In this document: in pieces, positions 53,256 to 61,987 of the stretch
Layout of the letters: each line of letters begins with the position of its first letter
Position numbering within the stretch: position 1 is the stretch's first letter
Assembly: GCA_024275415.1 (NCBI GenBank)
Contig: JAJRZD010000043.1
Coordinates: 74,981-138,980, forward strand
Origin: an archaeon
GTDB taxonomy: Archaea > Asgardarchaeota > Thorarchaeia > Thorarchaeales > Thorarchaeaceae
Length of the DNA: 64,000 bases
Direction of reading: 5' to 3'
Translations under genes and position numbers: made by a program
The notes under the pieces: generated by a model
The model's database searches: none
Told to the model about the DNA's origin: nothing
What the model saw: the letters and a program-made list of their open reading frames with translations, nothing else

Positions 53256-53345
53256 GTAAGTTGTACAATCCTGGACACCAGAGTGTTGTACTCCCAGAGA
53301 ACGGTACTGGGTGGACTCTGTGAGATCCTACGTGTGTCATGGATG
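53256..53345 (+). repeat. dispersed structured element, copy B
   Basis: Best-formed copy. Outer stem CAGAGT (53279-53284) pairs with ACTCTG (53315-53320); inner stem CCCAG (53293-53297) pairs with CTGGG (53307-53311). A palindromic TTGTACAA lies at its 5' side (53261-53268). It shares GTGTTGTACTCCCA and ACTGGGTGGACTCT with copy A, and ACACCAGAGTGTTGT and CTCTGTGAG with copy C. It lies about 130 bp upstream of the zinc-ribbon gene pair. Confidence 0.7.
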
Positions 53346-53474
53346 GTCTCACTGAGTATGTCTCGTCAAAACTATACAAACACCCACAACAAGATGACCA
53401 TGATCGTCTAGGTATTATACAGCTGTTGTCAACCCATAAATGAACATTAAATACATCTCACGTCATAATGGACA

Positions 53475-54113
53475 ATGGTTGGTGATACAATGAACCCCAA
53501 TGACAGGACGAATAATAGAAGCCTCAAGATTGAGGCATTTCGTTGTCCCAATTGTGGAGCACCCTTGAAAAGCAGGTATCTCACGAATTGCCCAAACTGT
53601 GGGGTAGAGCTTAGAATTGAGGAGGAATCAGACATTGTTATGGAAGTTGATGTGTTAGACTCGGGCATCTTCGACCCCGAGAATGTATGGTTACTCACTG
53701 ATATTGTGGCAAAAGCCAACTTTAGGTTTGAAGGTAAATTGCGAGAGTTGGAGCAAGATGTGCGGTTCAATGTAATGAGGGGACGACCGTGGAAGAACGA
53801 GGATATTGAATACATGAAGGAAATAAAGCGATTGCTAGACGCTGGAGTCATAAGACGAACAACAAGTTATTGGTTTGGTAGCCCGTTTCCAACAATCTTC
53901 AAGGCAATCAAGGACGGGTTAATGACAGTTGGAGGAAAGAAGTACAAGTTCAAAGATGGAGATGAAATCGTGTGGCAATGTCAGATGAGCCGTGAAGCGC
54001 AAGGGCTAGATGGCCCAGTATTCATCGGTAGACTGTCTCCTAGGGCTATGGCTCATCTATGTAAACAGATGGAAAGCTCGATGAAAGCTGCTGGCAGACT
54101 TATGGAGATGTGA
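53475..54113 (+). CDS. zinc-ribbon protein of unknown family, tandem copy 1
   Basis: 212 residues. An N-terminal zinc ribbon (CPNCGAPLKSRYLTNCPNCG, about residues 24-43) is followed by an acidic stretch. A conserved domain then runs from about residue 85: LEQDVRFNVMRGRPWKNEDIEY, IKRLLDAGVIRR, SYWFGSPFPTIFKAIKDG, KYKFKDGDEIVWQCQMSRE and GPVFIGRLSPR. The second half is shared with the next gene, which lacks the zinc ribbon. I do not recognise the family. It is preceded by the structured repeat copy B. An alternative ATG lies at 53490. Confidence 0.65.
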   Translation: MVGDTMNPNDRTNNRSLKIEAFRCPNCGAPLKSRYLTNCPNCGVELRIEEESDIVMEVDVLDSGIFDPENVWLLTDIVAKANFRFEGKLRELEQDVRFNVMRGRPWKNEDIEYMKEIKRLLDAGVIRRTTSYWFGSPFPTIFKAIKDGLMTVGGKKYKFKDGDEIVWQCQMSREAQGLDGPVFIGRLSPRAMAHLCKQMESSMKAAGRLMEM

Positions 54114-54613
54114 GTAGAATGTTTAGAAGATTAAGAGGCATCACTGGAGACGATGATGAAGTCGAACAGGTCGTAGATGTTTCAAACCTTGATCCTAATG
54201 ATGTGCTATTGTTTAGCGACCCACAAGCTGTTGAAAAGTACAGGCGAGAGGGACGACTTGATGAATTGAAACATGATATACAATACAGTGTCATGCGTGG
54301 GAAACCATGGCTTCAGGAAGAATTGGAATACAAGGCAGAGATATTGCGTTTGTTGGAGGAGGGTATTATAGTGCCAAAGGGAGCCTGGTGGTGGTCATCA
54401 CCGCATCCCCCTGTATATCGTTCACAAAAAAAGGGTCGCATCCGTATTGGCGGAAAAGTGTACAAATTTGGGAAAAACTATGACATTACGTTTCAATGTC
54501 AGATGGAACGGGAATCTCGGGGTCTTACTGCACCTCTACTGATTGGGAGGTTCAATCCCACCAACAAGACCGAACTCTGCGGGAAAATGAGTGGTTCTAT
54601 GAAAGGGATGTGA
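54110..54613 (+). CDS. paralogue of unknown family, tandem copy 2 without zinc ribbon
   Basis: 167 residues from GTG 54110 (overlapping the previous stop as GTGA) or ATG 54119. It aligns over its last 115 residues with the preceding protein: HDIQYSVMRGKPWLQEELEY, ILRLLEEGIIVPKG, WWWSSPHPPVYRSQKKG, KVYKFGKNYDITFQCQMERES and APLLIGRFNPT. The shared signature is VMRGxPW, then a tryptophan/phenylalanine-rich S-P-P turn and FQCQM. The overlap suggests translational coupling and perhaps a heteromeric complex. Function unknown. Confidence 0.65.
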   Translation: MSRMFRRLRGITGDDDEVEQVVDVSNLDPNDVLLFSDPQAVEKYRREGRLDELKHDIQYSVMRGKPWLQEELEYKAEILRLLEEGIIVPKGAWWWSSPHPPVYRSQKKGRIRIGGKVYKFGKNYDITFQCQMERESRGLTAPLLIGRFNPTNKTELCGKMSGSMKGM

Positions 54614-54756
54614 AGCGTAAAGAATTCGTAGACATTTGGCATCAGGGCAATGTAAATCAACAATAGATACACTCCGCTTGAGAGCGTGAGTTGTTCATCT
54701 GTCGAGTATAATCTAAAATATGGTCGCCGAGCATAGTGTATTGAGTTGAAGATAAA

Positions 54757-56232
54757 TTGTTGGGATTTGCTCTCCTCGTTTTGCACGTAGTGATATACTC
54801 ATCATTGGGGATTGCGTTCTATGCGCTGAGAAGTCGCCTATCGCTCATTCCATTCTATCTATTCCTTGGCACATTGCAGGTCTATGTTTCACTGATGAGC
54901 AGCTTCTATGTCATAGATATCGGGTTCGGGATCCAAGTCGGGGGAGGCAACATCGTCTATTCAGCAGTTATCTGGTCAGTAATGCTGTTCTATATCATGG
55001 AGCGAGATACAGACCTGACAAAGATGGTGATATACAGTCTTACAGCAATCCAGATCATATTCATACTTGTTTATCCTATGTTTTATCTGGCAATAGAAAG
55101 CGATGAAATTATCAATCCGTTGCTGGTTCCTAGTGAGATCTTTCAGACTAGTTTTGGGATATTCGTCGTAGGCAATCTATTGGCCCTGTTGGAGCTGATA
55201 GCAATGGTCTTTGTGTTGCAACGATTGTCTCAGAAATACCCACGTATACCTCCGGTAATTCTTGTTATCCTGACATACATCATGACTCTGCTAGCCGATG
55301 GCGTTCTATTTCCCCTGTTCGCCTTTCCGATCACTCAGTCGATTTCTGTGGTGCAAGGCATCTCATCAGTTCTCAACAAGCTGGTTCTCGGTGTCCTGTT
55401 CAGCCTGATGATGTTCATAGCGATACAAATTCTGGGCCCGAAGTTTGCCACGCCATTTACTGGGGCGAAAGGTTCTATATCTGAAATCTTCAGGCTCCCA
55501 AAAAGAGATGTCATTGCAGCTCTCCATAAAGCTGAAGAGAATCGTAGGATGATACGTCTGCTGATGAGCTTGCTTGGCCACGACCTGTCCAACTACAATC
55601 AAAGCCTCCTTCTCTATTTAGGCATGATTGAGAAAGCGAATTTAGGGCTAGATGAGGAAACCCTCGCGATGATACACAACAGCAAACAGATGGTCTGGGA
55701 GTCTACCAACCTTGTCAACAATATCCTAAGCCTAAACAAGGTACAGGATGCGATACTTGTCCCCGAACCAGTCGATGTGTCCCAACTATTCGATAAGGCA
55801 CTGGAACGAACAAAGAAAGCATATGCTTACAAGAACATCATAATTCATGGACGAGAACATCTTCAGGATGTTTATGCTTTGGCACATCCGCTTCTCTCTG
55901 ATGTGTTCTACAATGTACTCTCCAACGCCATCAAGCATAACCATCCTAATATGACAGAAATCACCATCGACCTTATTGTTCAAGAGAAGGGCAGGTACTG
56001 GATAATTGGGCTTGCTGATAATGGGCCTGGGATACCAGATTCGATGAAGACGACCATCTTTGAACTGCAAAACGCAGGGAAACAGCAGGGGCTTGGGCTG
56101 TCCCTTGTCAAGACGATTCTCCAGAAGATACGCTCAGACATTTGGGTTGAGAACCGACCTGAAAGCCCAGAGGATCATACTACAGGAGCGGTGTTCTATA
56201 TCAAAATGCCAAAGTCCTCGCGCAGGATTTGA
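54757..56232 (+). CDS. membrane-bound sensor histidine kinase
   Basis: 491 residues from a TTG start. About seven membrane helices fill residues 1-225 with little extracellular loop, so it probably senses a membrane-associated signal. The phospho-acceptor His275 is in LLMSLLGHDLSNYNQ. The ATPase part shows the N-box YNVLSNAIKHNHPN, G1 as LADNGPGIP and G2 as GLGLSLV. Overall it is a complete kinase with no receiver domain attached. No response regulator is adjacent, so its partner lies elsewhere. It ends 7 bp before the convergent E2-like gene. Confidence 0.88.
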   Translation: MLGFALLVLHVVIYSSLGIAFYALRSRLSLIPFYLFLGTLQVYVSLMSSFYVIDIGFGIQVGGGNIVYSAVIWSVMLFYIMERDTDLTKMVIYSLTAIQIIFILVYPMFYLAIESDEIINPLLVPSEIFQTSFGIFVVGNLLALLELIAMVFVLQRLSQKYPRIPPVILVILTYIMTLLADGVLFPLFAFPITQSISVVQGISSVLNKLVLGVLFSLMMFIAIQILGPKFATPFTGAKGSISEIFRLPKRDVIAALHKAEENRRMIRLLMSLLGHDLSNYNQSLLLYLGMIEKANLGLDEETLAMIHNSKQMVWESTNLVNNILSLNKVQDAILVPEPVDVSQLFDKALERTKKAYAYKNIIIHGREHLQDVYALAHPLLSDVFYNVLSNAIKHNHPNMTEITIDLIVQEKGRYWIIGLADNGPGIPDSMKTTIFELQNAGKQQGLGLSLVKTILQKIRSDIWVENRPESPEDHTTGAVFYIKMPKSSRRI

Positions 56233-56239
56233 ATGCGTG

Positions 56240-57082
56240 TCAGACTTGTGTCGGCTCATCAATCCCAAAGCAGTCCCTGACAAGTCCGAACAACCGTTGC
56301 CCGAACCGAGCAGCAGGACCACCATCCACCACATCATGGTCGAACATCATCGTCACTGGGAGCATCTCACGAATCGCGATCCTGTCATCAACAACTCCAG
56401 GTTTCTTACTTATCCCACCGAGAATGAACGCTAATGGATAGATACCAACCGAGATGCCCCAGCCTGCTAGATCCATATACATCCCCACTGAGCTTACCAA
56501 CACTGTTCCCATGTGTTTCTTCACAAAGAAGGGATTCCTGAATTGACGATAGACAAATTTCCTTATGAACCGTGGGAGGCGGGGGAATATCTTTGCAAGT
56601 CGGGCGGTACGGCTCCCAGACCCCTCACCAAGCTGCTCCCATGAATCACGGACTTCCTGCGACTGCGCCTGCCGGATTTCCTCCGTGATCTCCAGAAGGC
56701 TCTTGGACTGGGCCTTTCGTATGATCAGGGGCTTCGGAAGAGTCTGGTCTTTGTATTTGGTTTCCACGAGGACTGCAACATCGACATCATTGAACAACAC
56801 CAACTTTTTCCGACCTTTTCGCATCCCGTGCATAATGGGGAATTCACTTGCCGCCTTAGCAATGCATTTGGTTATCCAGCCAGTAAAAGAAAGTTTGACA
56901 CCAGACTCGGATTTCTTTCGGATGCGATTCCGTGCATCCGTCACATCCACCTCGGTTAGCCCCGCGACATAATGTTTTTTCATGCCAATGTCAAAAACCT
57001 CTGCCTCAATCACGCGTTCCTTTGGGAAAGGCAACTCCTGAAACTCGCCGATGTAGTCTTTCAAATCTCCGACCTCTAGCAA
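56240..57082 (-). CDS. free-standing 2-oxoacid dehydrogenase E2-type acyltransferase domain
   Basis: 280 residues from a TTG start. The catalytic motif HxxxDG is present as HDVVDG (His249 to Gly254) near the C-terminus, with FTGWITKCIAKAASEFPIMH and VLVETKYKDQTLPKPLIIRKA as the conserved E2 core. There is no lipoyl domain or peripheral-subunit-binding domain, which normal E2 proteins carry in front. An insertion (about residues 140-190) rich in Arg/Phe replaces part of the usual linker. It may be an acyltransferase independent of oxo-acid dehydrogenases. No E1 or E3 genes are nearby. Confidence 0.85.
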   Translation of the reverse strand: MLEVGDLKDYIGEFQELPFPKERVIEAEVFDIGMKKHYVAGLTEVDVTDARNRIRKKSESGVKLSFTGWITKCIAKAASEFPIMHGMRKGRKKLVLFNDVDVAVLVETKYKDQTLPKPLIIRKAQSKSLLEITEEIRQAQSQEVRDSWEQLGEGSGSRTARLAKIFPRLPRFIRKFVYRQFRNPFFVKKHMGTVLVSSVGMYMDLAGWGISVGIYPLAFILGGISKKPGVVDDRIAIREMLPVTMMFDHDVVDGGPAARFGQRLFGLVRDCFGIDEPTQV

Positions 57083-57212
57083 AATCGTAAGCGGTCAGAT
57101 AGATACTGACTATATAACTCTGGCTCAACACGCGAGATGTTGTACTGATATTATTTGGATGTGTCCGTTCATCGGCATCCCAAGTGAGGTCTGCAGTTTT
57201 TCTTTGCGATGC

Positions 57213-58922
57213 TCAGACTCCTTGTCCTATTCGAATTCGATGTAGGATCAAGAACACTATGAGAGAGATTCCCACAAGCTGGACAATTGAGTTCCACAAC
57301 AAAAGCAACGCGAGCTGTTGATCAGTAGTGCCCAGTACGTCATCGGGCAATAGATTTGTGGTACTTGGTAAAGTGTCGGGTGATTGCCATATGAAGGTCT
57401 GTGGCACATAGCGCTCGATGAAGTCCAAGAGGGCATCTGTATTGATTATGGGAAACCTGTCACTGTTCGAGGCATCAATGAAATACTCGTCATCTCCAAT
57501 AAGATCATTGTCCGTATCGGTTCCATCATAGTTGCTCCAATAGTTGCCGAAGGAGCCATTATCCCAGTGGACGAAGCTCGATATTGTAAATACTGGATAG
57601 GCAATGCTGCTGCAAAACCCGTTAAGATAGATTGTACCTCCACGGGTATCCTTAATCAAGATATCATTGAACCTCGACTCGTTCAAGATAGTGCCGACTA
57701 TCTTAATGTCCTCCCCTCCTACCACTCTCAAGCCAATCCCGTCTGAAGATGTGATGTTGTTCATAAGCAACGTGACATCATGGCTTCTATCGATTATGGA
57801 CACGCCATCCTGAGTGCTATTTGTGATGTCATTCTCTGTGATGTACATGTTGTAGCTTGAACTAATGACTATCCCGTTTGTCGCACCACCGATTATGTTC
57901 CCAGTGATGTTCGAATCATGAGAGAACTCGTAAATATGTATGCCGTTATCTGCTTGGTCATTGATCTGATTATTATTAATTGTTGACTGGCTTATTCTCC
58001 GAAAAAGAAATCCTGAACCCCCAGTCCCAAGGATGGTATTGTTAGACACAGTGGCTCTAGAACCGACTTCAAGATTCACTCCATTTTGACCGATTTGCAT
58101 GAGACGGTTAGAATCGATATGGGCATCACCCGAGTCCGCAAGGTCAATCCCCGAATATGTCGTATCCACAATCGTATTGTTCTTGATCAATGCGAATTTT
58201 GAGTCAGAGCCAAAAATCCCACAATACCCAGTATTGCGAATTTTGTTCCCTATTATGTGGGTGTTTGTATCTTTACCCAGATTGATGCCCTCCCATCCAC
58301 TTTTTGAGATTTCGTTCCCCTTGATAAGGACGTTCTCAGCCGAATCAACATTGATGATATCCCCACCAAAGTCAGTGATGATGCTATTCTCGATTATCGC
58401 ATTGTCAGAGCGGATGGTGATTCCTCCGTAGTCTTTCTGCCCGGAGCCAACCAGTTCGCTCTCTGAGATAATGAGCTTCGAGTCCGGCTCGGATCTGATT
58501 GACCAGGTATTGTTAGACAAGGGATAGATCTTGCTGTCCCGAATCGTTAGATTGCTATTCTCTGCTACATCAAGGAAAGTATCATCATTGTCAATAATCA
58601 ATGTCGAATTAATAACAACTAGTACTCCCCCACTCTCGATGCGTACTGAGCCTGTGACAAACACGGTCTTGTCGACGATGACTTGGAGGTCTGTGATTGT
58701 GCCCTCTAAGTAATCAGATGTCCTGAGAATGGGTGTGTTGTCTTGATGGTGTTCGTTCCATCGTTGAATCTGGGTGGAATTGATTGTCAGAGTCGATGCT
58801 GGCTCAGATGTGTGTCGGTGAGCTGGAAACACTCCACTTAGAAGAAATAGTACTGCAAATAGCACACGCCACCTCTTCCATCGATTATGCAAAGCAATCA
58901 ACCACTTATCAACATACATCGA
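57213..58922 (-). CDS. secreted right-handed parallel beta-helix protein (NosD/PbH1 type)
   Basis: About 569 residues from ATG 58922. A signal-peptide-like N-terminus (ALHNRWKRWRVLFAVLFLLS) is followed by PbH1-type repeats with patterns such as NAIIENSIITDFGGDIINV, LIKGNEISKSGWEGINLG, THIIGNKIRNTGYCGIFG and NTIVDTTYSGIDLAD. About 12 turns run to residue 430. A 'GSFGNYWSNYDGTDTDNDLIGDDEY'-type calcium-rich segment is present (seen as GNYWSNYDG and DNDLIGD). A C-terminal hydrophobic helix (QLALLLLWNSIVQLVGISLI) anchors it. Likely a surface protein or glycan-binding/lyase-like protein; no catalytic site is evident. Confidence 0.85.
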   Translation of the reverse strand, partial: SMYVDKWLIALHNRWKRWRVLFAVLFLLSGVFPAHRHTSEPASTLTINSTQIQRWNEHHQDNTPILRTSDYLEGTITDLQVIVDKTVFVTGSVRIESGGVLVVINSTLIIDNDDTFLDVAENSNLTIRDSKIYPLSNNTWSIRSEPDSKLIISESELVGSGQKDYGGITIRSDNAIIENSIITDFGGDIINVDSAENVLIKGNEISKSGWEGINLGKDTNTHIIGNKIRNTGYCGIFGSDSKFALIKNNTIVDTTYSGIDLADSGDAHIDSNRLMQIGQNGVNLEVGSRATVSNNTILGTGGSGFLFRRISQSTINNNQINDQADNGIHIYEFSHDSNITGNIIGGATNGIVISSSYNMYITENDITNSTQDGVSIIDRSHDVTLLMNNITSSDGIGLRVVGGEDIKIVGTILNESRFNDILIKDTRGGTIYLNGFCSSIAYPVFTISSFVHWDNGSFGNYWSNYDGTDTDNDLIGDDEYFIDASNSDRFPIINTDALLDFIERYVPQTFIWQSPDTLPSTTNLLPDDVLGTTDQQLALLLLWNSIVQLVGISLIVFLILHRIRIGQGV

Positions 58923-59045
58923 ACTCGTAGAAAAGGATAACTCCTTCCAAAATCCCGAATATGGAATCTCCATTCGTTGTTATTGATTTAAAGTTAGAAT
59001 AACGCTCGGAAATGATTGAACAAGACAGTATAACCCATGTATAAA

Positions 59046-59169
59046 GCGAGAAAAAAGACCTATCCTTTTTCTCGCATATAGTTATAGATACGGTTCGACA
59101 GAACCGGGGTGGATAGAAGTCGGGGGGAGACCTTCTTCTGTCCTCCCTAGCGGGCGGTTGCCCATCTAG
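59046..59169. ncRNA. candidate structured RNA or leader: run of strong hairpins
   Basis: Within 124 bp there are GCGAGAAAAA-N10-TTTTTCTCGC (59046-59075), CGGTTC-GACA-GAACCG (59091-59106), GGGAG-N13-CTCCC (about 59126-59148) and CTAGCGGGC-GGTT-GCCCATCTAG (about 59148-59169). The segment is much more GC-rich than its surroundings and lies between divergent genes. It could be an RNA on either strand or the 5' leader of the winged-helix gene. I could not match it to a known RNA family. Confidence 0.4.
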
Positions 59170-59203
59170 CATTTAGCTCGTCAGCCGTAGGAAGGTCGTA
59201 CAA

Positions 59204-59608
59204 ATGCTCCAGTTGAAGAAAAGCCTAGGGAATGTGCCTAGAGATCAAGGCGTACTCGATGATTTAGAATGGAATCTCGATTCAAAAAGTATCAAGCGTG
59301 CAATCACTATATCATGCTCACTCATCTTAGCTCTGCTTAAGGATATGCAGGCGAGAACTCCTTCACGGAAGAAACTGTTTCAAGAGTTGGGATGGAGAAA
59401 CAAATACAATATTCATCTCTTAAGTGGCATCTCTCAAAAAATCATCTATCATGAATATGGCATAATTGAACGACTTGTGGATTTAGGGATTATCAAAAGA
59501 AAAAAAGCCCCTACAAAATGGGGTATGCAAAAATACCACTATCGGATTGCAGATGCTTTCGTCAAAGATTTACTAGATCGCAGGGATTTATCGGGTCTGG
59601 TTATTTAA
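59204..59608 (+). CDS. winged-helix-like protein related to the convergent neighbour
   Basis: 134 residues from an ATG after AGGAAGG. The C-terminal half, GWRNKYNIHLLSGISQKIIY then GIIERLVDLGIIKRKKAPTKWG and YHYRIADAFVKDLL, is homologous to the end of the protein at 59588-60172, which reads GWRNRNRIARRTSLSNRRIYG, GIIERLIKLELIQ and PKPWG. This looks like a winged-helix domain with recognition helix near SxxIY and a wing near PTKWGxxxYxYR. The N-terminal half is a different helical region. Likely DNA-binding regulator. Confidence 0.65.
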   Translation: MLQLKKSLGNVPRDQGVLDDLEWNLDSKSIKRAITISCSLILALLKDMQARTPSRKKLFQELGWRNKYNIHLLSGISQKIIYHEYGIIERLVDLGIIKRKKAPTKWGMQKYHYRIADAFVKDLLDRRDLSGLVI

Positions 59609-60172
59609 TGCATGAAACATGGACTTTACCAAGGGATGAGAGATATTCGCACGATATTGCAGGAATTCACGCCCCCACGGTTTCGGATTAGTACGCTCTT
59701 GAATCAATTCCAGTTTGATCAGTCTTTCGATAATCCCATTCTTTCCATATATTCGCCGGTTTGAAAGACTTGTGCGACGTGCAATCCGGTTTCTGTTTCT
59801 CCATCCTCCATCTCCTTCTAGTTCAACAATCCCATTCGTGATGGATGATGCAAGCCCATCTTCTTCAAGACACGAAAGCAGTATCTCAAGCACTAGATAC
59901 TCGTCGTGCAGAAGGAAGGTCGCAAGGAGGGTCTTGTATTCATCAGGCGCCCAGTCCTTCAAAAGGAGAAAGAAACCTTCTAAATCACGAGGCATCTGTG
60001 TCCGATAATCATCATTCGCCTTTGCGAGATCAGTATAGCGAACTAAGTAAACGAGCAATATGATGAAACAAATCGTCACGATTGTGCTAACTATTGAGAG
60101 AAGAACTATGGGAGATATAGATTGAAAACGAGGTAGTATCCCTGCGCCATTAGTTGGTTCTAACCAAGTCAT
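59588..60172 (-). CDS. membrane-anchored winged-helix-like protein
   Basis: 194 residues. One membrane helix (SPIVLLSIVSTIVTICFIIL, about residues 20-45) is followed by a helical region (LLATFLLHDEYLVLEILLSC) and a C-terminal winged-helix-like domain homologous to the previous entry (GWRNRNRIARRTS, GIIERLIKLELIQ, PKPWGREFLQYR). The two genes are convergent and overlap by 21 bp. A membrane-anchored regulator beside its soluble relative suggests a regulatory pair, but this is an inference. Confidence 0.65.
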   Translation of the reverse strand: MTWLEPTNGAGILPRFQSISPIVLLSIVSTIVTICFIILLVYLVRYTDLAKANDDYRTQMPRDLEGFFLLLKDWAPDEYKTLLATFLLHDEYLVLEILLSCLEEDGLASSITNGIVELEGDGGWRNRNRIARRTSLSNRRIYGKNGIIERLIKLELIQERTNPKPWGREFLQYRANISHPLVKSMFHALNNQTR

Positions 60173-60314
60173 TCCTGATTCATGCCTCTCAGGGACTTCT
60201 TTCTAAGCCACTCATTGACCTGAGTTAATGACAATCCTCTATATCAGATTAGTGGAAATCTATTTCCTTTTCTTCCTCACCATTGTGAATCAATAATGCC
60301 ATCTCTGGGGAGGT

Positions 60315-61802
60315 ATGTTCTTGAAAGAGCATTTCGCGTTTGACCGTTTATGGAGGTCAATGACAATAGAGAAAATGTCCAATCCTTTTTTTAGCACGAC
60401 CGAAGCACCTCGGATACACAAAATCCTTGCCAGAATCAGGGACTCTCAACCCGTTAATGACTTCATGGTTTTCACGCTCTTTGATTACGCGATGGACTAC
60501 AAAAAGAGAGGCTCTTTCTTGGCTGCAATGACTATTCTTTACGAGCTTCTTTCAATCATACCAATACCGTATGTAGTCGCAGAGTTCTATACTATCATGT
60601 ACATGTATTCGGTCAGTAGAGGGAATGCTAACCTTGTGGAGAGAGTATGCAGTGCTTTGGAAACGGACTTGAAAACCATGCAAAAGCCTGAACTTTTCAG
60701 ATGTAAGGCTTCGATCCTTGTTGACCACGGAAAATATGATGAAGCCATCGAGGTGCTGCAGCAATCCCTGAAGTTGCACCCTCATGATGCATCGACCACG
60801 CGATTACTCGCATCTGTGTTCAATCGACTCCATAGGAATGAAGAAGCACTTGTCGTGCTCGACCAATACATCAAGAGAAAGAAGAAAGACCCTAAGGCGC
60901 TCGAGTTGAAAGGGTCGATTCTAAGTGAAATCGGGAAGTTCAAAGACGCCAAGAAATGCTTCGAAAAAGCCTCGAAGATAGACAAGTCTGAGATAAGATA
61001 CCGGCTTATGATTGCAGCGATGTACTCTAAAATGCGTGACATGCCAAAGGCGAGAAGCATCATCAATAACCTCCTCGAATATATGAAGGGGACAGGATCC
61101 ACATGGCGAAACATGGGCGTATTTTACTCCAATCACAGGTTTCTAGACCTTGCTGAGTATTGTTTCGAGAAGGCGGTATTACTGAGTCCCAAAGAACCCG
61201 AGTACGTTCGAGACCTGACAATTGTATATCGGAAAAAAGGAGAACTGGAGAAAGCTATCAAATTTGTACGATCCAAGCTTAGATTCCACAAGGGCTCAGA
61301 TAGGGTACTTCGAGTGCTTGCTGATATGTACCTTGAGGATGGTCAGTTTGACAAGGCAGAGCAATATGCATGTGAGGCACTCGAGGTCAAACCCGACGAT
61401 GCATGGTTGTTCGTGATGCTAGGGGACATTCTTCTCCACAAGAAGGACGAAGCAGGCTCGGAACGTGCATTCGATAAAGCAGTCGAGCTTTCTAGGCAGC
61501 ATCCCAATATTCGTGTCAAAATCAGCATGATGTATTGGAAACACCTTGATATCAAAAGAGCCGAACGAATACTAGAGGAAGTCCTCGATGAGCATCCCAC
61601 TCACAGGCTCGCGATGGCGTGTATGAGATTCGTCAAGGAAGCTTCTTCCATGAAGGTTTCTATGCAGAAGCTGTATAAACAACTGGAGCCACAGATACTG
61701 GCATTGGCATCAGGAGAGTTGCCTCCGAAAAAGGATGGCTACCGGCTCCATGTGAACATCTTTGATGCTTTAGCCGACGACCAAGAGGACTCTCTACCCT
61801 AA
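60315..61802 (+). CDS. tetratricopeptide-repeat protein
   Basis: 495 residues, largely TPR repeats. Units such as EAIEVLQQSLKLHPHDASTT, EALVVLDQYIKRKKKDPKAL, DAKKCFEKASKIDKSEIRY, LAEYCFEKAVLLSPKEPEY and KAEQYACEALEVKPDDAWL give about ten helix-turn-helix repeats from residue 130 to 440. No signal peptide or membrane helix is seen, so it is a cytosolic scaffold. The next gene encodes an Arf-like GTPase on the same strand; a functional link is possible but unproved. The ATG at 60315 lies directly after GGGAGGT; ATG 60360 after GGAGGTCA is an alternative. Confidence 0.85.
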   Translation: MFLKEHFAFDRLWRSMTIEKMSNPFFSTTEAPRIHKILARIRDSQPVNDFMVFTLFDYAMDYKKRGSFLAAMTILYELLSIIPIPYVVAEFYTIMYMYSVSRGNANLVERVCSALETDLKTMQKPELFRCKASILVDHGKYDEAIEVLQQSLKLHPHDASTTRLLASVFNRLHRNEEALVVLDQYIKRKKKDPKALELKGSILSEIGKFKDAKKCFEKASKIDKSEIRYRLMIAAMYSKMRDMPKARSIINNLLEYMKGTGSTWRNMGVFYSNHRFLDLAEYCFEKAVLLSPKEPEYVRDLTIVYRKKGELEKAIKFVRSKLRFHKGSDRVLRVLADMYLEDGQFDKAEQYACEALEVKPDDAWLFVMLGDILLHKKDEAGSERAFDKAVELSRQHPNIRVKISMMYWKHLDIKRAERILEEVLDEHPTHRLAMACMRFVKEASSMKVSMQKLYKQLEPQILALASGELPPKKDGYRLHVNIFDALADDQEDSLP

Positions 61803-61987
61803 TCAAAGCTGGGTCATTTTCTGAGTGACATGGTAAAACTGATGGGAGAAATTGATCCATTATCTATACAGCATGTCCTGGTCATCTGGCTCAAAACAAG
61901 CTTTTGCCTTCTAAATGTCCCATACACCAATCCATTGTCAGTGGATGCCGACGTAGGAGAATCAAAGAGATCCTACTGTGTCATACC

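Larger units (their letters stand above)
52936..53474. other. intergenic region with decayed gene and structured repeat
   Basis: 539 bp without an intact gene. From left to right it holds a hairpin-forming CTGGTTCGAAAAACCAG (about 52979-52995), a decayed copy of part of the nicotinamidase gene (53076-53196) and repeat copy B (53256-53345). The long open frame through 53411 is not treated as a gene because it joins unrelated pieces. Confidence 0.55.

Noticed and set aside
59046..59169. RNase P RNA, SRP RNA or a tRNA for the hairpin cluster
   Set aside because: The conserved cores of these RNAs were not found; CGGTTC-GACA-GAACCG has the wrong loop for a tRNA T-arm.
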